Shown: positions 11,492-22,480 of the stretch, one piece after another | Layout: the number at the start of each line of letters is the position of its first letter | Position numbering within the stretch: the stretch's first letter is position 1 | Assembly: GCA_014904985.1 (NCBI GenBank) | Contig: MU128928.1 | Location: forward strand, 356,690-420,689 | Length of the DNA stretch: 64,000 nucleotides | Direction of reading: 5' to 3' | Source: Hydnum rufescens UP504 | Lineage: Eukaryota > Basidiomycota > Agaricomycetes > Cantharellales > Hydnaceae | The notes under the pieces: model-generated | Databases searched by the model: none | Told to the model about the DNA's origin: nothing | What the model saw: the letters and a program-made list of their open reading frames with translations, nothing else | Made by a program: the position numbers and the translations under genes

Positions 11492-11631
11492 GAAGGACAA
11501 GGTGCGAAAAGACACCAATTAATGGCGGCCTTGAGGGTGTTGTCGTTGTAATTGCAATGATTAAAGTATGCGGGGGGCTTGGCAGTAATAGATCGAAATT
11601 GTTCTATCAATACTGAATAACGTCAGCGACT

Positions 11632-11801
11632 CGGCAATCGCCGGTGCAAACTTGACTCCAGTTTAACGGGTCGATGAGGGACTGAGGAGGCCCTATCCAG
11701 TAAACCGACTACGCTCAGTCTAGTCGTGGTTACGAGAGTAAGAGGTCCTGCCGGTGTATTCCTCAATCCGGGATATCCCGCGTTTGCGAAAAAAAGAAGC
11801 C
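11632..11801 (-). repeat. right terminal inverted repeat
   Basis: This is the reverse-complement partner of 10490-10630. It carries the same GGGATATCCC palindrome and TAGACTGAGCGTAGT block. It ends 31 bp before the start codon of the PABA synthase gene. Confidence 0.75.
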
Positions 11802-11832
11802 GTATGAAATATATTCCCTTAATGGTGACTCG

Positions 11833-14408
11833 ATGAACATCCTTGTAATCGATTCTTTTGATTCCTTCACTCTCAAGTAAGACTGGGGCTCAATCAAGTC
11901 GTTGCGAGAATTTTAACTCTCTTCCAAGTCTAGCAAGTTTGCTTCGCAGGACGATACCTGATGCGATCGTACATGTTATCCATAACAATGACTTCACATC
12001 ACACCAGCTAATCCCGCTCCTTCAACACTTCGATGCTGTCGCCGTAGGCCCTGGCCCCGGCTCTCCAAATGATCCTGGGGCCGTAGGTATCATACCTGAT
12101 ATCTGGGACTTACCGGATCCGTATTTACTTCCCGTTCTCGGAGTCTGTCTTGGTCACCAGAGTCTATGCATTCGCTTCGGTGGGAGACTTGAAAATCTCT
12201 CCATTGTGAAGCATGGACAATGTTCTGCGCTGGAGCATGATGGCCAAGATATTTTCTCTGGTTTGGGTATCGCGAAGGTCGTTCGATACCATTCTCTTCA
12301 CGTGGTTATACCCTCTCCCCACGATGCCATCGTGCCCTTAGCGTGGGCCACAGATGTTGACGTGGAGAGGGGTGCCAAACAGAGAATCCTCATGGCCGCC
12401 AGACATCGCACAAAACCTTTTTGGGGGGTGCAATATCACCCTGAATCTATATGCACCATAGGTGGTGGAGAGGATATTATTCGTAACTTCTGGACGCTCG
12501 CCCAACAGTGGAGTGCCGAGAATGGGCGGGTAACTTTGCCACTCCCGGAAAACTGGCGACAGCAGATTAATTATGATGATTTCGCCTTAACCCGTCTGGC
12601 CTGCCGACCACCCTCCTCACCGTCACATACGACGCATCCAAAACAACCCCTTAGAGTGATAGCACAAGCTGTCACATTACATTCCGATGTATCCACCCCT
12701 CTCCTTGGAGAGGCGTTGCTCGCTCTCGAGCACGAGCGGCCTGGTCTTGATGGCCATGAGTTTCTACTCCTGGATTCGAACGCCGAACCTGGACGATTTT
12801 CTATTATTGGTTTTATTTCTCCTACGACGGCCCGAATTACTTATACGGTTGGAGATACAGTCGTGCGGATACGATCATCCTCTACCCTCATTGAGTCCCC
12901 CTTGGCGAAAGACGAGGATATTTGGACTTGGCTGGCCCACTACATGGGAAATCGAAGTTTCCTTGATGGAAATGATGCCTCCCCTTTTTGGGGAGGTCTG
13001 ATCGGTTACTCAACTTACGAGTGCGGCGTTGCGACGTTGGGTGTGGACTTGCCGTCTCGACCCAAGCAGTCAAAGCCGTCCCCCATTCCCTCTACTCATC
13101 CCGACTTAAGCTTCGCCTTCGTTGAACGGAGCGTCGTGGTTGATCGCGTTGATAGTCTGGTTCATATCCAGTCCATTGGGAATGATACTATGACTGATCA
13201 TTGCCCCGACCATGCTAATCCCCCTTCGGTTGAGGGGGGCGTCGAGACTGCGTGGGTTAAACGTATTTCGTCTTTTATCCAACTCATTACCGATCCATCG
13301 TTCACACCTGCCCCGACTCCCCAACCCACGACACCGGTCCCAGCCTCCACCCAAAATGCGGACAGTTCCCAGACGTTATGGCCTCCACTTGAAGTGGAAC
13401 CACCTAATAAAACCCAGTATATATCCAGTGTAAAACGCACGCAAGAGTACCTGGCACAAGGAGAATCGTACGAAATATGTCTGACGGCCCTTACCCGCGT
13501 TACATTGCCTCGTTTGGACTCGACAACTTCGTGTGAATCTACCTCGTGGCGGCTCTTCAAAACCCTTCGTGCCCTGAACCCCGCCCCCTATGGATGTTTT
13601 ATCCGACTCGGAGGCACGACGCTCGTCGGCTCGTCTCCTGAGCGATTTCTCTCTTGGACGCGTGATGGCCTCTGCCAGCTTCGCCCTATTAAAGGCACGA
13701 TAAAGAAGTCCCGAGGCGCAGGGAAACCTGAAGTTACGCTGGCGGAAGCGGAAGACATGTTTCTCGGTTCGCCCAAGGAGATCGCGGAGAATCTCATGAT
13801 CGTGGACCTGATCAGACATGATCTCAGTCGAGTCGTGTGTAGAAATGGGTCCCGGGAGGAGGTCCGCGTGACGCAACTCTTCAGCGTAGAAGAGTACGAA
13901 GCGGTGTACCAACTCGTCAGTGTCATCGAAGGCAGAGTGGACGTGGGGCGTGGATACACCGGGTGGGATGTATTGGCAAGGAGTCTGCCTCCAGGTGCGT
14001 CACCTGCCAGATTCCCGAGACTCTGGCCTTATTTTATATGTTCAAGGGAGTATGACCGGGGCGCCCAAGAAGCGAAGTGTCGAGCTGCTCCAAATTCTTG
14101 AAAACAGTTTCGTATGGCCTCAAGATACGTTTAGCCCTAGGACCCCGTGCTGTGACGAGACGGAGGGAGGACACGAACGAGGTGTGTACTCGGGCGTCTG
14201 CGGATATTGGTGCGTGGGCGGTGGGGGTGACTTCAGCGTCATCATCCGCTCTGCATTCAAATATGACGATGAATGCGAGGAAAGCGGCTCGGAACGGTGG
14301 TATGTGGGGGCTGGAGGTGCGATCACTGCCCTCTCTGATGCCGAGGATGAATGGGAAGAAATGAAGATCAAGCTAAGCAGTACCTTGCGTGCTTTCGAAC
14401 ATTTGTGA
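11833..14408 (+). CDS. 4-amino-4-deoxychorismate (PABA) synthase, fused glutaminase/synthase
   Basis: This enzyme makes aminodeoxychorismate from chorismate and glutamine for folate synthesis in the cytosol. The ATG at 11833 gives MNILVIDSFDSFTL. A 52-nt intron (11877-11928) joins it to NLASLLRRTIPDAIVHVIHN. A second intron is 13995-14046. The product is about 823 residues. The N-terminal glutamine amidotransferase domain shows GPGPGSPNDPG, the nucleophile in GVCLGHQS and the His/Glu pair in GVQYHPES. The C-terminal chorismate-binding domain shows PIKGT, ENLMIVDLIRHDL, SMTGAPKKRS and GVYSGVCGYWCVGGGGDFS. The fused layout is typical of fungi. A stretch between ELLQILE and RGVYSG is longer than usual and may hide a small unspliced intron. 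No frame lesion was found. Confidence 0.93.
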
Positions 14409-14941
14409 TTTCGGGGGGACGACGTTCTACACGCGCCCACCCCTTTCTTGGTGATAGAATTTCTAGTATAATGGTTTCAACATACTTTTTTGTTGTCTTT
14501 TAGGTAGAAGGAAATTGTCGCTGCTCAACCAGCAATACAGTATATCATTATGTTCCGAGGCATTCTTAGGCCAACGATAAGGCCGACGCCTGAGGCAGAA
14601 ACTGTGAGCAACGCTTGGAACTTGGAAATGCATGGCTCATCTCAACTGCCTTAGCAAGCGATCAGGAGGCCCTGGTTAGTCGTTCCATGACGATAAAAAA
14701 TGGATGGGCTAAGAAGTGGGTATCCTGGGAATAGCTCGACCCAAGAGGCGGAAAAGCTGGTTTCCGGATTACACACATGTGATAATGAACGCCATCAACA
14801 ACGCATGAATAACGATTGTTCGTTTAATCGACCGTACAACGGAAGGTATCTGAGCTGAATTAGCGGGGATCTGCGCTACTGAGATGAAGAAATGAATGTT
14901 GATCCATATTAAAGAGTCCATGGGAGGTAGCTAGTTTGAGC
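14409..14941. other. intergenic region between convergent genes
   Basis: This is about 0.53 kb between the 3' ends of the PABA synthase and fatty acid hydroxylase genes. I see no coding signal or repeat. Confidence 0.4.
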
Positions 14942-16401
14942 TCAGACTCGTAAAACTGTTCCAAACACATAATCCCAGATCTTGCCTGTTACGAACAAGT
15001 CAGCGAGGAGGGCACAATCCACGTCAATGGTGGGATGGACGCTCACTAGTGACCCCAAACCCAAGTTCGAAGTTCTTATAGTGGTGCGATAAATGATACT
15101 TTTTCTGTTCGCGTATGTACGCTGGTAGACGAGTATGATGCAAGCTACGGAATCAAGAGGTGGACCAAATGAGCCAGCGGGAGAGATACGTTTTATAGGG
15201 GAAAAAACGTACGCGTAGTGCATGCAATCGTATAGGACATCTACGATGATCACAAAGTCAAAAGTGGCAAACGTAATGTGAACGAATTAGACCCACAGAA
15301 CGCGAAGGCGCCAGATATAATTCCATTTGCAATTGCCGTGGGGAATACAACATGAGCTAATTGAGTCCACGGGTACGATAAGACGAAGAACAATAGCGGG
15401 GGGCATGACAAGACGTAATCTTATCAGGGGCAATGAGTATCTGGAGATTGGGAGAGAATTAGCCAGGCGGCTCACCCGTCCATTGGGAGGTAGTGGTGTA
15501 TCCCGTGCAATAAGAAATGTAGCACCAGGGAAAGCGGGTGATCAGGTAACCTCGCATCAATGTGGAATAGGAAACGATGGAGAAAATATTCCAAGAGGGT
15601 CCAGATTATATTTCCGATAATAAAACAAACCCCGGTCTTAGCGAAGGACGATGCAGGGATCGAGGCAATGGCAAGACTTGAGGCGTGGAAGACTGAATGA
15701 GGGGCAAGACCGGAGAACTGAAGAGCGGAGCGGAGGAAGAGGACAGAGGTTATTGGGCCCCAGAAAAGGGGTACGACGTACCACTCGGTGCGAGTGAAGA
15801 CCTGTTGCGCACCAAAATCAGACTCTCGAAACTGACGAAGACGGAGAAAACACACCTCAAGGTAGTCTGGGCCAAATAGACGGGCCGTCTTGGTGACGTG
15901 CCGGGGTTGGTGGACTTGCTGCAAGTAGAATTCCTTGCTAAAGTTGCTCTCCCATAGTTGGCGAAGGAGTGGTTTGGTGAGGTCAAGAAACTCGTGTTTA
16001 ACAAAATCGTCCTCGGGCATAGTTTCATCAGGGGTGGAAATCATCCCTGGGGACCCAGTCTGATAATGGCCGAGCGTTAGGAAGAGTTCAAGATATTTTC
16101 AAAACATCAGAATACCTTCGCTGACGACTGTGGACTGCGACCCGATCTTTCCAATAAGATATTCATGCAACATGTCGTACGCGGCTTGTGAGTGATCATG
16201 TTCCGAAGCGTCCGCCATGGCATTCCCAATGTCCTTCCCAGCATAACGAAGAATAAGGTCCTCGCCACCAGGATGGTCTGGAACGAAGGCCGTCACGTCA
16301 TAGACACGACCATTACGGGAGATCCAGCACTCTTTCCTGGACGCATGCTTTTCAACGTCAATGGAACTGAAAATCCGTAGCTTGGTTTTGACGGTGGACA
16401 T
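14942..16401 (-). CDS. SCS7: fatty acid 2-hydroxylase (ceramide alpha-hydroxylase)
   Basis: This ER membrane enzyme hydroxylates the C2 of sphingolipid fatty acids. The ATG is at 16401 (MSTVKTKLRIFSS). The first exon encodes a cytochrome b5 domain with the haem motif VPDHPGGEDLI and a second His in SEHDHSQAAYDM. Later exons give the membrane hydroxylase with histidine boxes: EYFLHRFLFHID, HGIHHYLPMD, LHHTRLPAY and YHLSHHYKNFELGFG. The end is KIWDYVFGTVLRV and TGA at 14942. About seven short introns are needed, for example one with donor GTGGGT between AFAF and YVLYDCMHYA. One apparent base is missing in a six-C run (MPP to PLLFFVLSYPW, about 15400), which looks like a consensus error. Identity is secure. 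Confidence 0.9.
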
Positions 16402-17543
16402 AATGCCTGCGACCAACTGGGCCGGTGGAACGATGAAAACGAGGGAGGAGCAGGACCCGTGTCACTCTGGTTGACACCTCCACGCAAAAACCCTAAATTT
16501 GGGGTCCTGCTTCCGGTGGAAATCAGCCAAAATCAGCCCAAATTCCCGGTGGGACCAAAAAATCACTAAAATGCCTCGCCATGCCAAGCGACATGTCATG
16601 AATCAATTCAATTCCATCCTCATCTTGCTCTCGCTTCCCTGGGGCCCCCTTTTCCTCCCCTTTCGACTCTCAAGCTGGCCACTGCTTCAGCCCACTGCTT
16701 TCACAATGCTCTGTACGTCTCGACAGAGTTGGAGAAATAATAAATTCGTGCGTGGTGTAAGCGTGATCACATCTCCGGATGTGCGATCGAACACCCCAAA
16801 ATAGTACAGGAAGGAGCTGTGGGGTATGTGGGCATAACGCTTGCATGTTCGGGAGAAGTCGGCTCCTTCCACTGGTCACCGAAGGTGGTGCAGACACGGT
16901 CGGAGACTTGAACAGGCCAGTATACTTGAATAACAATCAATATATGAAAGCACGGCTATTGTTTCTGTGGTGGCGACCCAGCGGTGGGCGCCATATTTAG
17001 GGCCTGTTCGGATGCAAGAATCCAGATTCTTTGCAGATTCTACTATTGGAAATGGATAGATTCTTCTGGATTCTTTCAATCCAAAAGAATCCAAAAGAAT
17101 CCAGAAGAATCTACCCATTTTCAATAGTAGAGTCTGACCAAAGATGATCTGCATCCGAACAGGCGCCCTTACCATTAGAATGACTATACATAGTGATCAC
17201 TTTACGGTGTCAGAAAAAAGCACTACCTAAGTATTGGACCCCAGGCTTTTCAAGACCCAACCAGCACATAGGCCAACAAACCAGTACACCACAGTCCAGC
17301 GAGGCGTCTTGTGTACTTTAGCGTAATGAACCCCTTACCGGTGAACTGTCCTATGTGACAGTGACTTCGGGCTTCAAACTCCTAGAAACCGTGCCAGTAG
17401 GCCCCAAAATCTCAAAAATTTCCCAGTGGGAGCGTGCAGGGTGTTAACCTGAGTGACTGGGGTCCTGGAGGAGCAGAGGCGCGATTCAACGCCATTCGGA
17501 TTCGGAAGCATTTTTCTCATTGAATTGGCAGATTCAGGTCGCA
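16402..17543. other. intergenic region with a MITE
   Basis: This is about 1.1 kb between divergent genes. Apart from the MITE at 17001-17168 I see no coding or repeat signal. Confidence 0.4.
17001..17168. mobile_element. foldback MITE, hAT-like ends
   Basis: The sequence is one long imperfect palindrome of about 165 bp. The left end GGCCTGTTCGGATGCA pairs with the right end TGCATCCGAACAGGC. Inner stretches around ATTCTACTATTG and AGATTCTTCTGGATTC also pair. GGCCTGTTCGGA-type ends resemble hAT-derived MITEs of plants and fungi. There is no coding capacity. A perfect target-site duplication was not seen. The flanks show GGGCGCC and GGCGCCC at similar distances. Confidence 0.75.
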
Positions 17544-20250
17544 ATGGAAAGACCGCTCCTGGACTCTGTCAAAGTTTATACGGTCAATGGGGCGGCTTCT
17601 GGGTCAAGCACTTCCCTTCCCGGATTGGCTCACGCGCAAACGAGCAGCAAAAGGCGGCAAGGGCAAGCGGGCGGTCATCCGAGAACACTGTCGAGGGAAC
17701 TATTGACCTCATCCAGCACTTTGAATTCCCCGAAGCAAGCATAAAAATAAAGACGACTCGTGATGGCCACCACGCCATCGCAACTGGGTTTACAAGCCTC
17801 AGATGCGAGTATATGACTTGGACGAACTTACTCTCAAGTTTGAGAGGCATTCTAATGCTGAAAACGTGGACTTTGTGGTATGTGTAGACTACTTTTTTTG
17901 AATATCCGCTCTGTTCTAAACCGCATTTAAAGATACTCTCGGACGACTGGACGAAGACGATTCAACTGCAAACCGATCGCACAGTTGAACTGCATACTCA
18001 AGGCGGTTTACACTACAAAACGCGGATACCAAAATTCGGCCGAGCGATCGCGTATCACTTTCCCTCATGCGACGCCTACATATCAGCCTCTGGTAATGAG
18101 ATTTATCGACTGAATTTGGACCAAGGCCGCTTCCTTAATCCAATCGCCCTCGACCCCGAGACCGTCCAGGGCGTGAACTGTATAGATATAAACCCAGCGC
18201 ACCAACTGCTCTGCTTTGGGACCGAGGGATATGCTGGCGGTGCGAGCGGAGTGGTAGATTTTTGGGATCCGCGATCTCGGTCTCGCGTTGGGACGCTGGT
18301 ATTACCCTGGACCCAACTCGCGCCTCCGATTCGACCGAATTCTCCCCGGGAAGCCTTCTCCATATCTTCCTTGGCGTCTCGCTCCGATGGGTTATCCCTT
18401 GCGGTCGGCACCTCGACTGGCCATACTTTACTCTACGACATTCGTTCTCCTCGCGCGTACGCTGTTAAAGATCAGGGGTATGGACTCCCCGTAAAGGTAG
18501 TATCATGGGTTGAGGGAGGCTCAAAGATGGCCGGAGATGGAATCGTCATCAGCGCCGACAAAAAAGTTGTTAAACTCTTGGGACCGAAACACCGGTGAGC
18601 TGCCTCCTTTTTATTTATTTATTTCCTTGCCCTTTTCGTCGTATCGAGACACGAATATTATGCAGCCCACTGTGAACTTTCGCTTCTATCACGCCAACAA
18701 CGGACATAAACGACGTTCACCACATACCTGGATCCGGGCTTCTTATGATGGCCAACGAAGGTATCCAAATGACCTCGTACTATATTCCTCAACTGGGTCC
18801 CGCCCCCAAATGGTGCAGCTTCCTCGACAATATCACCGAGGAGATGGAGGACCAGACAATCCGTAACGTATACGAGGACTTCAAATTCGTCGAGCGATCA
18901 GAGATATCAACGTTCAGTGTTTCTTTTACATTTCTCATTTTCAAAAGCGCCGACTTTTGACCCCCGTTCATATTACCCTCAAATGTGTAGACTTGGTCTA
19001 GAGCACTTGATCGGAACTCCGACGCTCAAGCCGTACATGCACGGTTACTTCATGTCTCTCAAGCTATACGACGCCGCGCGGATAATCGCGAACCCCTTCG
19101 CCTACACCGACCACCGCGAAAAAGTCGTCCAGGAGAAACTCTCCAAGCTTGCCGACAGTCGCATCCGGACTCCCAAAAACGCCTTGCCAAAAGTGAATCG
19201 AGCACTGGCGGAAAAAATACTGCGTGCGGAAATGAGGGAAGAGAAGAAGCGGCTGCGCAAGACTGGCGCTCATCATGCTGGCGACGACACTGCGGCCCCT
19301 GCGTCTGCTGACGCGGGTGATGATGGATCTGTCGATAAACGCGTCGCGGGCAAGGAGAAGGGGAAGGAGAAGAACGTCCTGAACGATCCGCGCTTCACGG
19401 AGCTGTTCGAGAATCCAGAGTTCCAGGTGGATGAGACCAGTCGGGAATACGCTCTGCTCAATCCGGCAGCTGTCGGTCCTGCTTCGGTGCGTCGTAGTTA
19501 CGAAGTACCGAAACGGTAATATTCTGACATTTTCCAGCAGAAGAAACGCAAAACGGCCGTGGAAGAGGAAGAAGAGGAGAGCGACCGGCCATCATCAGAC
19601 TGGTCTCGGCGGAAGCGACAGCGAATCATCTCCCTCTGACGATGAATCCAAGGACAGCAGCGACGAAGGAGGTCCGTAGCCTTTTCACCCCCCCCCCCCT
19701 TTTTTTACTTTTCTTTTTTTGGGATCGCGTTGCGGAAGTCTGAAATCATTCTTTCTTCGGACAGAACTCAATTCATTCAACCCCCGAGCCCGCACACTCC
19801 AATCAAATAAAATCACACGCCCTCCAGTGCGCGCACCACCGCGCTCTGGGCCCAAGATGGTCTCCGTGCGTCCCACATCAGGGGGGAAAAATGGATCAGA
19901 TCGCGGACAAGACCGAAGCAAGGTATTTGGCGAACGGCGTCAAGAGCGAGCCTCCTCCTCTTCGCATAAGACAACGAACGAACACGTGCATAGGACACCC
20001 GGCGGCGGGGCGGAGATCACCTGGATTCCGTCCAAGGATGGCGGGACTGGCGAGGACTTCACTGTTCGATGACGGCCGGGGCACAAAGCCCCCGAAGAAG
20101 ACGGGGAAGGGCGGGGTGGAATCGTTCGGGGCTGGGATGGAGAAAGGACGTCGTCGCGAGGATGATGGCGAGACAACTGGACGAAGTGGACGGACCAAGC
20201 GACGGACAAACATTCGTAGTGGGAGTCGGAACACATTCCGGCAGTTGTGA
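17544..20250 (+). CDS. ENP2: NOL10/Enp2 nucleolar WD40 protein, 40S ribosome biogenesis
   Basis: Enp2/NOL10 is a nucleolar beta-propeller protein of the small-subunit processome. The likely ATG is at 17544, leading into KVYTVNG. Recognisable blocks in order are PDWLTRKR, IDLIQHFEFPEAS, ILSDDWTKTIQLQ, GLHYKTRIPKFGR, SGNEIYRLNLDQGRFLNP, VDFWDPRSRSRVGTL, VKDQGYG, TSYYIPQLGPAPKWCSFLD, GLEHLIGTP, LKPYMHGYF, DPRFTELFENPEFQVDE, an acidic C-terminal tract, GGGAEITWIPSK and a basic end. Several GT-AG introns fit. At least four one-base indels break the frame: before PDWLTRKR, before EGTIDLIQ, at VKLWDRNT and before the ITPTTDINDVHH-like block. For an essential gene these are either consensus errors or a sign of a dispensable copy. 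Confidence 0.85.
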
Positions 20251-20882
20251 GGCGTCATTATACTCTTCATAATTCATGTTGTGGCACAATCCCCGAGTGC
20301 CTGGACCTTGATTTTGTCATAATGAGATGCACGATACCAGCATCAGCATGTGGTATAAGCACGCCTGTCGGTGGTGCCTCATACTTGGGGCTCCACTACC
20401 CTGGGTGCAGCCCGGCCCGCTTTGCCTAGGCTCCTGGGCCTGAGGAAGAATGACAAAATTCTGGGACATTCTGAAACTAATCTGTGTATGTATACATTGT
20501 TGGTGAGTGCAGTCATTGAATAATTGAATACTTGGGGGTGGGCATATCGATTGTGAGCGATGGAGAGCAAGATTGGTACCGCTCGGGTGCTTTGTCCGAG
20601 ATGGTTTTCAATCGAAACGAGATGGTGGGAGGTGCAGAGCCATAAGCAGCACCTCCATGACGATGAGCGAGGCAAAAACGACGAACAGCGAAGCACGAGG
20701 AGCCTAGCGATACAGGACCAACAGGAGAGGGGAGTCCCTAACCACCGATCACCATATAGCTTCACCCAACACGGGCACAAGTGAATGACCAAAGGATGAC
20801 CTCGGAGGGGAATAACAGGCGGGTGACGTCGGAGAAATACAAGAATAAGGGGTGGCCGGGCTCCTGTCCTCGGAGTCACCCA

Positions 20883-22480
20883 TCATGCAATGCTCGATCC
20901 ACGCAAGTGCGAACCGCCACCACCCCTAGAAGCCTCAGGACCAGTATTACCAAACTCTCTCGAGGACCCTCTTCCGAAGCCAAATGTGTTCCCTCCTCCG
21001 CCACCGCGCCACCCCGGCGCCATTCCACTATCGTGACCACCGCTTCCAGATGAGCCATCTGGTCCTGAGGTGAAGCCTGGCGGTGGAGGGCCCGCACGAT
21101 GGAACACTCCACCAGCCCCAGCACTAGAAGGGACAATGCTGATGAATCGAGACCGTGCAGGACGATCCTCAGAGTGATACTGCCGAAAGGATATTATCAA
21201 ACGAGCCACAAGAGGGTCCAATGCGTACGTACTTGAAATTCGAAGCCAATGCCAGGTTCATTGGCAATATCGAGCAGCCTCACGATTTTCTTCCCAATAG
21301 CGTTGATTCGCTCAACGTCATCCTTCGAGCGTGTCCAAAGCTGTATACGATCGATTTTTGGACGGAGGGAGACGACTGTGTTCCCGGGGAAGTATATTAA
21401 TACAACAGAGAGAGAGAGGCGTGCAATTCTGATACTCACCTGCGCCGCATATTTCATTTCGATCGTCGATCTGTTCTCCCACAAGACCCATGGCAAGCCA
21501 TGACCAGCAACGATCCAGCAATTGTGGGTTGGATTTCATTGTCAAGACCCATTTCCCACCCTAGGGGAGGGGTCAACAACCCCAAACACAGTGTCACAAA
21601 TAGGGATGCATACATTGGCATTGGCAGGGTCCTCCCACATGGGCTTGATGCCGCTCTTGAAAAGATGGTAATTACTGTTCATTTCAAGCTGGCTGGGAGG
21701 TTTCAGCCAGTTGAAGTAACGACAAAAGTCCTCGACAGTCTCGAATTCGCCTACTACGGTCAGACCAGCTGCGTACATATTGGAATGAGCACTGCCCCCA
21801 ACAGGGAAATTTGATTGTCCGGCGTCAATGGTGGACGGTGGGCCCCGTGATCTACTGTCATGAAATAGACTCCAGGTGTGCTGTAAGGGATGCAAGTCAG
21901 AAGTCGAAACGGAAGCTGTCGTTGTATCTGGTGCGTCAGAGGGACTCGGCACAGCATCTCCTTCAGGGGTGCCCTTATCCTCCTCTGCCGTAGTTACTGA
22001 ATCCGATAGGGAGAGGTTGGAAAGAGCGGATGAGGATGGATCGGGCGTGCTAATCGAGCGGGCTCTCAGGCGCTCTGTGATAGCATCGAGAGACGGGACA
22101 TTCTTGTAACCCCGATGTATCTTATCCTTGGGGATGTCTTTTGGGGGCTCATCTTGGCCCCCGTCTTGTCGCCTTCAGGGTGATCGGAAGACGGGGGTGT
22201 AGTTATTGAAAGAGGGGGAGCATTGGATGTGCCGCTTGTCGGCGATGCATTGGCTTGAGTACGACCAGACAGAATCGACTGAGGTAACCGTGGCCTCGTG
22301 GAAGCAGGCAAACCAGTGCCTGAAGCAGAGGCACCCCCTCCAGAACCAGAACTTGCAGCAACCGCCGCATTCGGCACCATTCTATGTGGGAAGTCAGTTA
22401 ATATACACGATATAGGCGTAGTAGTGCATATGTCGCCCGTACCGTTTCGCGAGGTCCTCTAGTGTGGGTAGACGGCTCAT
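20883..22480 (-). CDS. eIF4E-like cap-binding protein, class II (4EHP) type
   Basis: The ATG at 22480 gives MSRLPTLEDLAKR. An intron (22442-22382) leads to a long low-complexity N-terminal region, then the eIF4E fold: LQHTWSLFHDSRSRG, VVGEFETVEDFCRYFNWLKPP, SNYHLFKSGIKPMWEDPAN, an intron at 21613-21561, GGKWVLTMKSNPQLLDRCW, and VSLRPKIDRIQLWTRSKDD with the phosphate-contact Arg/Lys. The position equal to the first cap-stacking Trp of eIF4E is Tyr (SNMYAAGL), as in 4EHP. The conserved VEDFW Trp is Cys. A Gly/Ser-rich tail ends at 20883. One G seems missing in a five-G run near 22163, which shifts the frame before DIPKDKIHRGYKNVP. It is the parent of the two fragments further left. Confidence 0.88.

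Larger units (their letters stand above)
10490..11801. mobile_element. foldback/TIR element carrying a captured eIF4E fragment
   Basis: The left arm (10490-10630) and right arm (11632-11801) are long imperfect inverted repeats. Both begin GGCTTCTTTTT at the outer edge, then share GGGATATCCC, TAGACTGAGCGTAGT, CTCAGTCCCTC and GAGTCAAGTTTGCACC in order. The right arm has extra short insertions. Between the arms lie the eIF4E 3' flank and eIF4E coding remnants plus a block of foreign DNA. There is no transposase, so it would be non-autonomous. I could not identify a clean target-site duplication. It fits a Pack-type element that has taken up a host gene fragment. Confidence 0.65.

Noticed and set aside
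10490..11801. Calling the 10.5-11.8 kb region a retrotransposed eIF4E pseudogene
   Set aside because: An intron is retained and the 3' genomic flank is included, so it is a DNA-level copy.
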